This document shows positions 1 through 6,390 of a stretch of 11,115 bases of DNA, one piece after another. The translations under genes were made by a program, and so were the position numbers. Under the pieces are notes generated by a model that was not told the DNA's origin, made no database searches, and was given only the letters and a program-made list of their open reading frames with translations. The stretch spans positions 1 through 11,115 of the forward strand of contig JAGXRS010000209.1 of the NCBI GenBank assembly GCA_018335615.1, given 5' to 3'. Source of the stretch: Hydrogenophaga sp. GTDB lineage: Bacteria; Pseudomonadota; Gammaproteobacteria; Burkholderiales; Burkholderiaceae_C. Position 1 is the stretch's first letter, and the number at the start of each line of letters is the position of its first letter.

Positions 1-189
1 CCGCGCGAAGCCAAGGTGCTGCGCATGCGCTTCGGCATCGAGATGAGCACCGACCACACGCTGGAAGAAGTGGGCAAGCAATTCGATGTGACGCGCGAGC
101 GCATCCGCCAGATCGAGAGCAAGGCCGTGCGCAAGCTCAAGCACCCCAGCCGCTCGGACAAGCTGCGCAGCTTCATCGACACGCTCTGA
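1..189 (+). CDS. rpoD: RNA polymerase primary sigma factor RpoD, C-terminal fragment
   Basis: Only the last 62 codons are in the window; the frame is open from base 1 and ends in TGA. The fragment is sigma-70 region 4, which binds the -35 promoter element and the beta-flap of RNA polymerase. It contains the region 4.2 helix-turn-helix (TLEEVGKQFDVTRERIRQIE), followed by the conserved KLKHPSR tail and a C-terminal LRSFIDTL. This is close to the C-terminus of E. coli sigma-70, so a housekeeping sigma factor fits better than an alternative one such as RpoS or RpoH. The gene is followed by about 140 bases of apparently untranslated sequence and then a hairpin terminator. Everything upstream of region 4 lies outside the window. 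Confidence 0.95.
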   Translation, partial: PREAKVLRMRFGIEMSTDHTLEEVGKQFDVTRERIRQIESKAVRKLKHPSRSDKLRSFIDTL

Positions 190-328
190 CACGCCTGTCG
201 GCGTCTTCCCACATGAATCTGCTGCCCGGCAGGCGAGCGGAATCGAAGGGAATTTCTCAGGCGTTCTGCTGCCGGCCAGCCGGCGCCAAACCAGCCCCCC
301 AGCCAGTCCCATGATGGGGACACCAACG

Positions 329-359
329 AAAAGGCCACCGCAAAGCGGTGGCCTTTTTT
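329..359. terminator. Bidirectional rho-independent terminator
   Basis: A perfect 9-bp GC-rich stem (GGCCACCGC at 333-341, GCGGTGGCC at 345-353) closes on an AAA loop. It is followed by six T on the plus strand and preceded by four A, so it reads as a stem with a T-tract in both directions and the A/T flanks can extend the pairing. It lies between two convergent genes, 143 bases after the rpoD stop and 43 bases after the minus-strand binding-protein stop, and probably ends both transcripts. The 190-328 stretch before it holds no convincing gene, only short GC-rich inverted repeats. Confidence 0.85.
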
Positions 360-396
360 ATTTTTTGACAGAGGCTGCAGGCAGCCTCTTCTCACA

Positions 397-1584
397 TCAG
401 CGAATCACCGCGAGGGTGGTGCGCACGCCACCCTTGTAGGTCATCAGCGTCAGGGCACCATTCTTGATATCGCCTTTTTCGTCGAAAGCGATGTTGCCGG
501 TCACGCCCTTGTAATCGGTGGCCTTGAGGGCGGGCAGGTACTTCGTCGGGTCAGACGAGTTAGCCGTCACCATGGCGTTGGCCATGACCTTGACCGCGTC
601 GTAGACGTACGGTGCGTACACCTGCACCTCGGCGCCGAACTTGGCCTTGAAGTCTTCACGGAACTTGTCCATGCCCGCCTTCTGCTCGCCTTCCACGCCG
701 CCTGCCTCTGCACAGTAGACCTGATCATCGGCCATGCCGTTACCGGCCAGCTTCGGCAACTCGCTGGAGCAGATGCCGTCGCCACCCATGAACTTGGCGT
801 TGATGCCGAGGGCCTTCATCTGCTTGAGCATCGGACCCGCCACGGCGTCCATGCCGCCGAAGAACACGACATCGGGCCTCCTGGCCTTCAGGGTGGTCAG
901 GATGGCGTTGAAGTCGGTCGCCTTGTCGTTGGTGAACTCACGGCCGACCACCGTACCACCGGCCGCCACCACGCCTTTTTCGAACTCGTCCGCCACGCCC
1001 TGGCCGTAGGCCGTGCGGTCGTCGATCACGGCAACCGTTTTGGCCTGCAGGGTTTCCACCGCGTACTTGCCCAAGGTGCCGCCCAGGTGCACGTCATCAG
1101 CCACCATGCGGAACACGCCAGCGTAGCCCTGACGGGTGTACTTGGGGTTCGTGGCCGACGGAGAGATCTGGGGGATACCGGCGTCGTTGTAGATCTGCGA
1201 AGCCGGGATGGTGGTGCCCGAATTCAGGTGCCCGATCACGCCCGCGACCTTGGCATCCACCAGCTTGGTGGCCGCCGCGGTGCCCTGCTTCGGATCGCCC
1301 GCGTCGTCTTCGGCCAGCAGCTCGAACGTGGTGGGACGGCCATCGATGGTCAGACCGGCTGCGTTCAGCTCTTCAATGGCCATCTTGGCGCCGTTCTCGT
1401 TGTCCTTGCCGAGGTGCGCAATGCCGCCGCTGGTGGGACCAACATGCCCGATCTTGATGACCTGGGCTTCCACGGCGGCTGGGGCCGCAGCAGGTGCAGC
1501 AACGGGGGCAGCCTCTTCTTTTTTGCCGCAGGCGGCCAAAGCGACAGCCGCTGCGATCACGGCCAGTTTCATGTTCAGTTGCAT
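397..1584 (-). CDS. Branched-chain amino acid/amide-type ABC transporter substrate-binding lipoprotein (LivK-like)
   Basis: A 395-residue periplasmic binding protein of the Leu/Ile/Val (HAAT) family, expected to capture an amino acid or small amide for an ABC importer. The N-terminus is a lipoprotein signal: charged start, hydrophobic run to about residue 18 and lipobox L-A-A-C at 16-19, so Cys19 is the likely lipidated residue. An Ala/Pro-rich linker (about 24-40) leads into a type I binding fold. The lobe starts IKIGHVGPTSGG (43-54), and GHLNSGTTIPAS with the following ISPSATNP matches the LivJ/LivK ligand-loop region. Cys272 and Cys291 may form a disulfide. I chose the ATG at 1584 because GAGGA precedes it by about 6 bases; an upstream in-frame ATG at 1659 would bury the signal peptide, and the ATG at 1572 lacks a ribosome site. 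No permease or ATPase gene adjoins it. Ligand unknown. Confidence 0.9.
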   Translation of the reverse strand: MQLNMKLAVIAAAVALAACGKKEEAAPVAAPAAAPAAVEAQVIKIGHVGPTSGGIAHLGKDNENGAKMAIEELNAAGLTIDGRPTTFELLAEDDAGDPKQGTAAATKLVDAKVAGVIGHLNSGTTIPASQIYNDAGIPQISPSATNPKYTRQGYAGVFRMVADDVHLGGTLGKYAVETLQAKTVAVIDDRTAYGQGVADEFEKGVVAAGGTVVGREFTNDKATDFNAILTTLKARRPDVVFFGGMDAVAGPMLKQMKALGINAKFMGGDGICSSELPKLAGNGMADDQVYCAEAGGVEGEQKAGMDKFREDFKAKFGAEVQVYAPYVYDAVKVMANAMVTANSSDPTKYLPALKATDYKGVTGNIAFDEKGDIKNGALTLMTYKGGVRTTLAVIR

Positions 1585-1589
1585 AGAAA

Positions 1590-1594
1590 TCCTC
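1590..1594 (-). promoter_or_regulatory. Ribosome binding site fixing the binding-protein start
   Basis: On the minus strand GAGGA sits about 6 bases before the ATG at 1584. The two competing in-frame ATGs (1659 and 1572) have no comparable purine-rich site, so this supports the start that gives a clean lipoprotein signal peptide. Confidence 0.6.
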
Positions 1595-1657
1595 GGAAAG
1601 GAATGACAAATTGGAATGCGGAGGGAACTTTTTTCTCCACATCCCTGAAGATACTCC

Positions 1658-1757
1658 AAAAAACCGCTGGCTACCGGCCTACGACACGGGTGGACCGTGG
1701 CGTATGAGGGTTTGTCCCCGAGTCCATCAAGTCAACGAATGGCTCATTAGCCAGCGG
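1658..1757 (-). terminator. Long-loop inverted repeat with T-tract; possible terminator or attenuator after holC
   Basis: In the 194-base gap between holC and the binding-protein gene, CCGCTGGCTA at 1664-1673 is perfectly inverted as TAGCCAGCGG at 1748-1757, 74 bases apart. Read on the minus strand, the second arm runs straight into six T (1663-1658), as in a rho-independent terminator, but the loop is unusually long. The first arm also pairs locally: TGGCT-CATT-AGCCA at 1740-1753 is a perfect 5-bp hairpin that would exclude the long pairing. The loop holds a further small hairpin (CACGG/CCGTG, 1685-1699). Termination is inferred from geometry only; it could end the pepA-holC transcript or control read-through into the next gene. 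Confidence 0.35.
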
Positions 1758-1778
1758 CATGGAAACCGGGTGGCTTCA

Positions 1779-2222
1779 TCACCCCTGCGGCGCGAGGCGC
1801 AAATCGTGCCGGTTGGGTTCGATGCCGGCCCCGCGGTATTGCATCCACCGCGCACGCGCGGACTCGCGGTCCTCCTGGGCAGTCGCAACGACCTCAATCA
1901 CGCGGCCAAAGCGCTCATATCCACGGGGCATGTCAGCCCGAAGGTTGACCAAGACCGCAGCCGCACGGCCTGATACGCCGGTGGGCACGGCGCTGCAGAG
2001 CAGAATGGGCGAGTGTTTCAGGACATGCGCGGCATCCCCTTCGCGACAGTGGGGCAGGAAATCTTCTGTCGAGAAGGTCCACAGTGCAGCATCCAGAGCC
2101 GTCAGGGCGTCGGGCTCTGTCACCACGACGAGCCGAGCACCTTTCAGATAGGCCTTGCGCAACAGACGGCAGGCGTAGGCCTGCTTGTCGGGTGCATTGA
2201 AATGGAAGTCAACCTCGGTCAT
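1779..2222 (-). CDS. holC: DNA polymerase III chi subunit
   Basis: 147 residues, the same length as E. coli HolC. Chi is an accessory subunit of the replicative clamp loader; in E. coli it binds psi and the C-terminal tail of single-stranded DNA-binding protein. Recognisable family features are the N-terminal VDFHFNAPDK strand, the central LWTFSTEDFLPHC segment (48-59), the SPILLCS strand (71-77), and the C-terminal RARWMQYRGAGI (123-134), which corresponds to the ARERYKAYR-type helix of E. coli. I chose the ATG at 2222 because homology begins there; an open frame continues upstream but overlaps pepA in another frame and encodes nothing recognisable. No clear ribosome site precedes the ATG, so translation may be coupled to pepA, whose stop is 22 bases upstream. 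The pepA-holC order is shared with E. coli. Confidence 0.93.
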   Translation of the reverse strand: MTEVDFHFNAPDKQAYACRLLRKAYLKGARLVVVTEPDALTALDAALWTFSTEDFLPHCREGDAAHVLKHSPILLCSAVPTGVSGRAAAVLVNLRADMPRGYERFGRVIEVVATAQEDRESARARWMQYRGAGIEPNRHDLRLAPQG

Positions 2223-2244
2223 GTGACGAGGAACTGGGTCCGCC

Positions 2245-3756
2245 TCACGCCTTGCGCGTGCGTCTCGCGGCGGCTTTTGGCGTGACCACCGGCTCGGCGG
2301 TGGCAGACCGCGCGGCTTCTTCCAGAATGTACTGAAGGAGCAGCGGCACGGGACGTCCGGTCGAGCCCTTGGCCATGCCGCCTTTCCAGGCGGTGCCGGC
2401 AATGTCCAGGTGCGCCCAAGGCAAGTCGGCCGTGAACTTCTGCAGGAATTTGGCAGCGGTGATGGCGCCACCGGGACGCCCGGCCACGTTGCCCATGTCG
2501 GCAAAGTTGGACTTCAGGCCCTCGCCATACTCCTCGTCCAGCGGCAGACGCCAGCAGGGGTCGAGCGCGCGGTCGCCGGCCTGTTGCAGGGCCGCGGCCA
2601 GATCGTCGCGGGTCGAAAACAAACCCGAGCGCACCCCGCCCAGCGCGATGACGCAGGCGCCGGTGAGCGTGGCGATGTCGATCACGCTGCGTGGTTTGAA
2701 GCGCGCCGCATAGGTGAGCGCATCGCACAGGATGAGGCGACCCTCGGCGTCGGTGTTGAGGATTTCGATGGTCTGACCGCTCATGCTGGTGACCACGTCC
2801 CCCGGCTTGATGGCCTGACCGTCGGGCATGTTCTCGCAGGCGGGGATGAGACCGACCACGTTGATGCTGGGCTGCAGGTGCGCCAGTGCGGCAAAGGTGC
2901 CCAGCACGCTGGCCGCCCCCCCCATGTCGAACTTCATTTCGTCCATCTCGGCGGCCGGCTTGATGGAGATGCCCCCTGTGTCAAAGGTGATCCCCTTGCC
3001 CACCAGGACCACTGGGGCGCTCCCCTTCTCACCACCGTTGTAGCGCATCACGATGAAGCGCAAGGGCTCCACCGAGCCCTGGGCCACGGCCATGAAGGCG
3101 CCCATGCCGAGCGCTTCCACATCCTTGGGGCCGAGCACTTCCGTCTTGATGGGCGACTTGCGGGCGAGCTTGCGCGCCGCGTCGGCCAGCAGACTGGGCG
3201 TGGCGTGGTTGGCGGGGCGGTTCGCCCACTCCTTGGCAAATTCGACACCCGCCACCGTCGCCACGCCAGCATCAAAGGCCACCTGCACCGCCTTGGCTTG
3301 CGGCACGCCCACCACCACCTGGGCCACGGCACGGGCCTTGGCCGAGGGTTTGGTCGTGGTGTAGACATAACTCGCCTCGGCGCAGGCCTGCACGGCAGCG
3401 CTGACGCAGCCGGGCTCCAGGCTGATACCGCCGAGCCACAGCACCAGTTTCTTCACCCCGGGCTGCTTGAGCAGACCCATGCCGGCGGCCACCGCCTTGC
3501 GAACGGCGACGGGTGACCCGTCCCCCGCGCCGACCAGCACCACACGGGCCGACTGGATGCCCGCCACACGGTAGCAGGACAGGCTCTTGCCCACAGCGGT
3601 CTCCAGATCGCCACTGGCCACCGCCTGGTCCACCAACGAGGCCAGCGCGCCTTGTGCAGCTGCTGCGTGAGCTGCCTCGGGCACCAACACCAGCAGGGCA
3701 TCGGCGGTCAGCGCCGCGGCCTGTTCAGCAGAGAGGGATTTGAGTTCGAAGTCCAT
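2245..3756 (-). CDS. pepA: Leucyl aminopeptidase (M17 family, PepA)
   Basis: 503-residue cytosolic aminopeptidase with two divalent metals, releasing N-terminal residues (preferably Leu) from peptides. The N-terminal domain covers about 1-165 and the catalytic domain about 170-482. All expected active-site residues are present: Lys254, Asp259, Asp277, Asp336 and Glu338 as metal ligands (GKGITFDTGG at 253-262, NTDAEGRL at 334-341), plus Lys266 and Arg340. They are uniformly 16 residues earlier than the E. coli numbering (270, 275, 293, 352, 354, 282, 356). Because total length equals E. coli's, the C-terminus is about 16 residues longer and ends in a basic Ala/Arg/Lys tail. The ATG at 3756 has AGGAAA at 3765-3770 on the minus strand, 8 bases upstream. 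E. coli PepA is also a DNA-binding accessory protein (Xer recombination, carAB control); whether that holds here cannot be read from sequence. Confidence 0.96.
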   Translation of the reverse strand: MDFELKSLSAEQAAALTADALLVLVPEAAHAAAAQGALASLVDQAVASGDLETAVGKSLSCYRVAGIQSARVVLVGAGDGSPVAVRKAVAAGMGLLKQPGVKKLVLWLGGISLEPGCVSAAVQACAEASYVYTTTKPSAKARAVAQVVVGVPQAKAVQVAFDAGVATVAGVEFAKEWANRPANHATPSLLADAARKLARKSPIKTEVLGPKDVEALGMGAFMAVAQGSVEPLRFIVMRYNGGEKGSAPVVLVGKGITFDTGGISIKPAAEMDEMKFDMGGAASVLGTFAALAHLQPSINVVGLIPACENMPDGQAIKPGDVVTSMSGQTIEILNTDAEGRLILCDALTYAARFKPRSVIDIATLTGACVIALGGVRSGLFSTRDDLAAALQQAGDRALDPCWRLPLDEEYGEGLKSNFADMGNVAGRPGGAITAAKFLQKFTADLPWAHLDIAGTAWKGGMAKGSTGRPVPLLLQYILEEAARSATAEPVVTPKAAARRTRKA

Positions 3757-3759
3757 AAT
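3754..3759 (+). promoter_or_regulatory. Candidate -10 element for lptF overlapping the pepA start codon
   Basis: CATAAT matches TATAAT at five of six positions and would start transcription near 3766, about 16 bases before the lptF ATG. It covers the complement of the pepA start codon. No convincing -35 hexamer lies 16-18 bases upstream, so this is only a suggestion. Any promoter for either gene must overlap the other's 5' end, because only 25 bases separate the two start codons. Confidence 0.2.
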
Positions 3760-3781
3760 TGCGCTTTCCTGTTGTGATTCG

Positions 3782-4906
3782 ATGTTATTCCATTCTTCCA
3801 TCCGCAAAGAGCTCGCACGCAGCTTCGGCGCCACCCTGGTGGTGCTGTTCACCATCGTGCTCACGATGCTGCTGATCCGCACGCTGGGCCTGGCGTCACG
3901 CGGCAGCGTGAACCCCGAGGAGATCATGCTGGTGCTGGGCTACACGGTGATCGGGCGCATGCCCACGATCCTGACCCTGGCCTTGTTCATTGCCATCGTG
4001 TCCACGCTCTCGCGCATGTACCGCGACAGCGAAATGATCATCTGGCTGGCCAGCGGACGTTCGCTGTCGGGTTTTCTCGGTCCGGTGATGCGGTTTGCCT
4101 GGCCCATCCTGCTGATGATCACCGCGATGGTGTTCTTTGTCTGGCCCTGGGCCAACCAGCAGACCGATGAGTTGCGGGGCCGATTCGAGAGCCGCGGCGA
4201 CCTGGAGCGGGTGGCCCCGGGCCAGTTCCAGGAATCGTCGAGCGGGCGGCGGGTGTTCTTCATCGACAAGGACACGGCCGACGGCACCGAAGGACGCAAC
4301 ATCTTCATCTCCAGCACCGATGATGACGGACGGGAAACCATCACCTCGGCGCGTTCCGGACGCATCGTGCAGGAAGATGGCCGACAGATCCTCATGCTCA
4401 ACAACGGTCAGCGCCTGGAAATAGCGGCAGACGGCAGCGGCCTTCGCGTCAGTGAATTCGAGGAATACGGCACCGAAGTGGGCACCGCCACAGGTTCCGG
4501 CGCGCGCGCTCAGGCGCTCAAGGCCCGCCCCAGCTGGGACCTGATTCGCAACCCCGATCGGGCCAACCTGGCCGAGCTGGGCTGGCGCGCCGGCATGGCC
4601 CTGACCGCCCTGAACTTCGTGCTGATCGCACTCGCCACGACGGTGAGCAACCCGCGCGCCGGACGGGGCGGCAACCTGTTCTTCACGCTGTTCGCCTTTG
4701 TCTTCTATTACAACCTGCTCAATCTCGGCCAGTCCTGGGTGGCCAAGGGCGTGGTGGACCTGCTGCCCTTCATGCTCCTGCTGCACGGCGTCGTGTTCGT
4801 GCTGGCCGCCTTGTGGCTGGCCAAGCGGCACCACAACCTGAGCCTGCGCGATGTGCTGCGCTTTCGGGCGCCACGCTTGGCATCGTCGCGTGAAAGCACC
4901 GCATGA
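3782..4906 (+). CDS. lptF: LPS export ABC transporter permease LptF
   Basis: 374 residues (E. coli LptF has 366). With LptG it forms the inner-membrane part of the LptB2FG exporter, which extracts lipopolysaccharide from the inner membrane and passes it to LptC-LptA-LptD/E. Hydrophobic segments are at about 15-36, 48-75, 101-123, 270-289, 298-318 and 325-347. That gives three membrane helices, a periplasmic beta-jellyroll-like domain (about 125-265), then three more helices, the expected YjgP/YjgQ layout. RMYRDSEMIIWLASG (78-92) is the cytoplasmic loop expected to touch the ATPase. I chose the ATG at 3782 (MLFHSSIRKELARSFG), which begins at the family N-terminus; an in-frame ATG at 3740 would add 14 residues lying antisense to pepA. 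There is no clear ribosome site. It overlaps lptG by 4 bases. The ATPase gene lptB is not in the window. Confidence 0.95.
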   Translation: MLFHSSIRKELARSFGATLVVLFTIVLTMLLIRTLGLASRGSVNPEEIMLVLGYTVIGRMPTILTLALFIAIVSTLSRMYRDSEMIIWLASGRSLSGFLGPVMRFAWPILLMITAMVFFVWPWANQQTDELRGRFESRGDLERVAPGQFQESSSGRRVFFIDKDTADGTEGRNIFISSTDDDGRETITSARSGRIVQEDGRQILMLNNGQRLEIAADGSGLRVSEFEEYGTEVGTATGSGARAQALKARPSWDLIRNPDRANLAELGWRAGMALTALNFVLIALATTVSNPRAGRGGNLFFTLFAFVFYYNLLNLGQSWVAKGVVDLLPFMLLLHGVVFVLAALWLAKRHHNLSLRDVLRFRAPRLASSRESTA

Positions 4907-6021
4907 AAACCATACGGCGCCTGATTTACGCAGAGGTTTTTGCCGCGGTGGGCTTCGTGCTGCTGGCCTTCCTGTCGCTGTTCTTCTTCTTTGATTTCGT
5001 CGACGAATTGCCGGCCCTGGGCAAGGCGTCGGCCCTGGACCCCGAGCGCATTTATCAGATGCGCCACGCCCTGCTGTATGTCGGCTTGCTCATGCCCAAC
5101 CGTATTTACGAGTTGCTGCCGATTGCCGTGCTGATCGGATCGGTGTTCGTGCTTGCCCGACTGGCTCAGGGCTCGGAATACACCATTCTGCGCACCAGTG
5201 GGCTTGGCCCCTGGCGGGCCCTGCGCACCCAGCTTGGGCTGGGGGTCGTGTTCGTGCTCATCACCTTCGCCATTGGCGACTACGTGGCGCCTGCGGCCGA
5301 CCGAATGGCGCAGCTGCTCAAAGCCAGCTACCAAGGCCGCATCAGCGTGGGACAGACCGGCGCCTGGTTGAAGGAACGCCAGCCCTACAGCAACTTCTCC
5401 GTCAACGTGGGTGCGCTGTCGGCCGATGGCGAGCTGGACAGGGTGCGGATTTTTGAATTTGACAACCAGGGCTTCCTGGTCTCAACGGTGCAGGCCACCT
5501 CCGGACAGATCGAGAGTGACGACTCCTGGACGCTGCGCAACGTGCAGCGGCGCGAGTTCGACACGGCGGGCCTCACCTCGGCCCGCATCACGCACACCCA
5601 GCTGGAGCGCTTTCGCTGGCCCAGCAGCCTCAATGCCGAGATGGTGTCGGTCGCCCTGCTCAAGCCCGAGCGCATGCGCACCACCGACCTCTTCGCCTAC
5701 GTCCGCCACCTCGAAGCCAACAACCAGACCGCCCAGCGCTACGAGATCGAGTTCTGGCGCAAGGTGTTCTACCCGCTGAGCTGCCTGGTGATGGTGGTGC
5801 TGGCGCTGCCGTTTGCCTACCTGCATTTCCGCTCCGGCGGCATCACCGGCTATGTGTTCGGCGGCGTGATGATCGGTATCAGCTTCTTTCTGCTCAACAA
5901 CGTGTTCGGCTACATCGGCAACCTCAACCAGTGGCAACCCTGGCTGGCGGCCGCCTCGCCGGCGCTCATCTATTCGGTCTTTTCACTCGGCGCCTTCGGG
6001 TGGCTGGTGCTTCGGAGGTAG
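4903..6021 (+). CDS. lptG: LPS export ABC transporter permease LptG
   Basis: 372 residues (E. coli LptG has 360), the partner of LptF in the inner-membrane lipopolysaccharide exporter. Hydrophobic segments are near 11-31, 68-88, 111-130, 288-306, 316-336 and 346-369. They enclose a periplasmic jellyroll region (about 135-280) that in known structures receives LPS and contacts LptC. LARLAQGSEYTILRTSGLGPW (84-104) is the conserved cytoplasmic coupling loop, and the C-terminal half shows the family's FWRKVFYPLSCLVMVVLALPF stretch (284-304). The start overlaps the lptF stop as ATGA, the typical arrangement for translational coupling and equal subunit synthesis. Its last codons contain the ribosome binding site of the next gene. 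Confidence 0.95.
   Translation: MKTIRRLIYAEVFAAVGFVLLAFLSLFFFFDFVDELPALGKASALDPERIYQMRHALLYVGLLMPNRIYELLPIAVLIGSVFVLARLAQGSEYTILRTSGLGPWRALRTQLGLGVVFVLITFAIGDYVAPAADRMAQLLKASYQGRISVGQTGAWLKERQPYSNFSVNVGALSADGELDRVRIFEFDNQGFLVSTVQATSGQIESDDSWTLRNVQRREFDTAGLTSARITHTQLERFRWPSSLNAEMVSVALLKPERMRTTDLFAYVRHLEANNQTAQRYEIEFWRKVFYPLSCLVMVVLALPFAYLHFRSGGITGYVFGGVMIGISFFLLNNVFGYIGNLNQWQPWLAAASPALIYSVFSLGAFGWLVLRR
6014..6018 (+). promoter_or_regulatory. Ribosome binding site of cbiX inside the lptG end
   Basis: GGAGG lies 6 bases before the cbiX ATG and within the last three codons of lptG. It is the strongest Shine-Dalgarno match in the window and fixes the cbiX start at 6025, showing that cbiX is built to be translated from the lptF-lptG transcript. 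Confidence 0.75.
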
Positions 6022-6024
6022 TCC

Positions 6025-6390
6025 ATGCTCGGTGTGATTGTGTTTGCGCATGGGTCCCGTGACCCGTTGTGGCGCCTGCCCGTGGAGGCGGTGGCGCAGC
6101 AGATCGCGCGCAGCGACCCGGCGGCACGCGTCTCCTGCGCCTATCTGGAGCTGTGCGAGCCCGACATCGACACCGCGGCGGCGGGGCTGATCGCACAGGG
6201 CGCCACGCACCTGCGGGTACTGCCGCTGTTCTTTGGCATGGGCAAACACGCCCGCGAAGACCTGCCGGTTCTGATGCAGGGCCTGCGCCAAACCCATCCG
6301 GCCGTGCGATTCGAGCAGCTGCCTGCCGCCGGCGAAGACCCGCGCCTGACCGCCCTGCTGGCCCAGATCGCGCTGGAAGCGACGCCATGA
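6025..6390 (+). CDS. cbiX: Small CbiX/SirB-type sirohydrochlorin chelatase
   Basis: 121 residues, the size of a short single-domain CbiX. Members insert Co2+ (cobalamin route) or Fe2+ (siroheme route) into sirohydrochlorin. Family marks are the N-terminal strand with FAHGSRDP (7-14; His9 is a presumed metal/catalytic residue) and VLPLFFGMGKHAREDLP (65-81; His75 is the second conserved His). The protein is about half the length of double-domain SirB/CbiK enzymes, so it should work as a homodimer if it follows the archaeal short CbiX enzymes. It starts 3 bases after the lptG stop behind a strong ribosome site and overlaps the cysB start by 4 bases. The link to cysB favours a siroheme role, since siroheme is the cofactor of sulfite and nitrite reductases. 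The metal actually used cannot be read from sequence. Confidence 0.88.
   Translation: MLGVIVFAHGSRDPLWRLPVEAVAQQIARSDPAARVSCAYLELCEPDIDTAAAGLIAQGATHLRVLPLFFGMGKHAREDLPVLMQGLRQTHPAVRFEQLPAAGEDPRLTALLAQIALEATP

Noticed and set aside
249..270. Faint resemblance to glycine riboswitch core (CGAAGG ... CTCAGGC)
   Set aside because: The intervening stem is missing, the sequence follows rpoD and precedes a terminator with no glycine-metabolism gene downstream.
212..313. Small plus-strand open frame of 33 codons between rpoD and the terminator
   Set aside because: No ribosome site, no recognisable peptide and Pro/Ala-rich random-looking composition; more likely rpoD 3' untranslated sequence.
1730..1735. 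TTGACT on the minus strand as a -35 for the binding-protein gene
   Set aside because: No acceptable -10 hexamer occurs 15-19 bases downstream; the nearest A/T-rich candidate (TCATAC) is 22 bases away.
2410..3516. 368-codon open frame on the plus strand, opposite pepA
   Set aside because: It is antisense to an intact, well-conserved pepA, has His/Gly/Arg-rich composition and shows no recognisable domain; such frames are expected opposite GC-rich genes.
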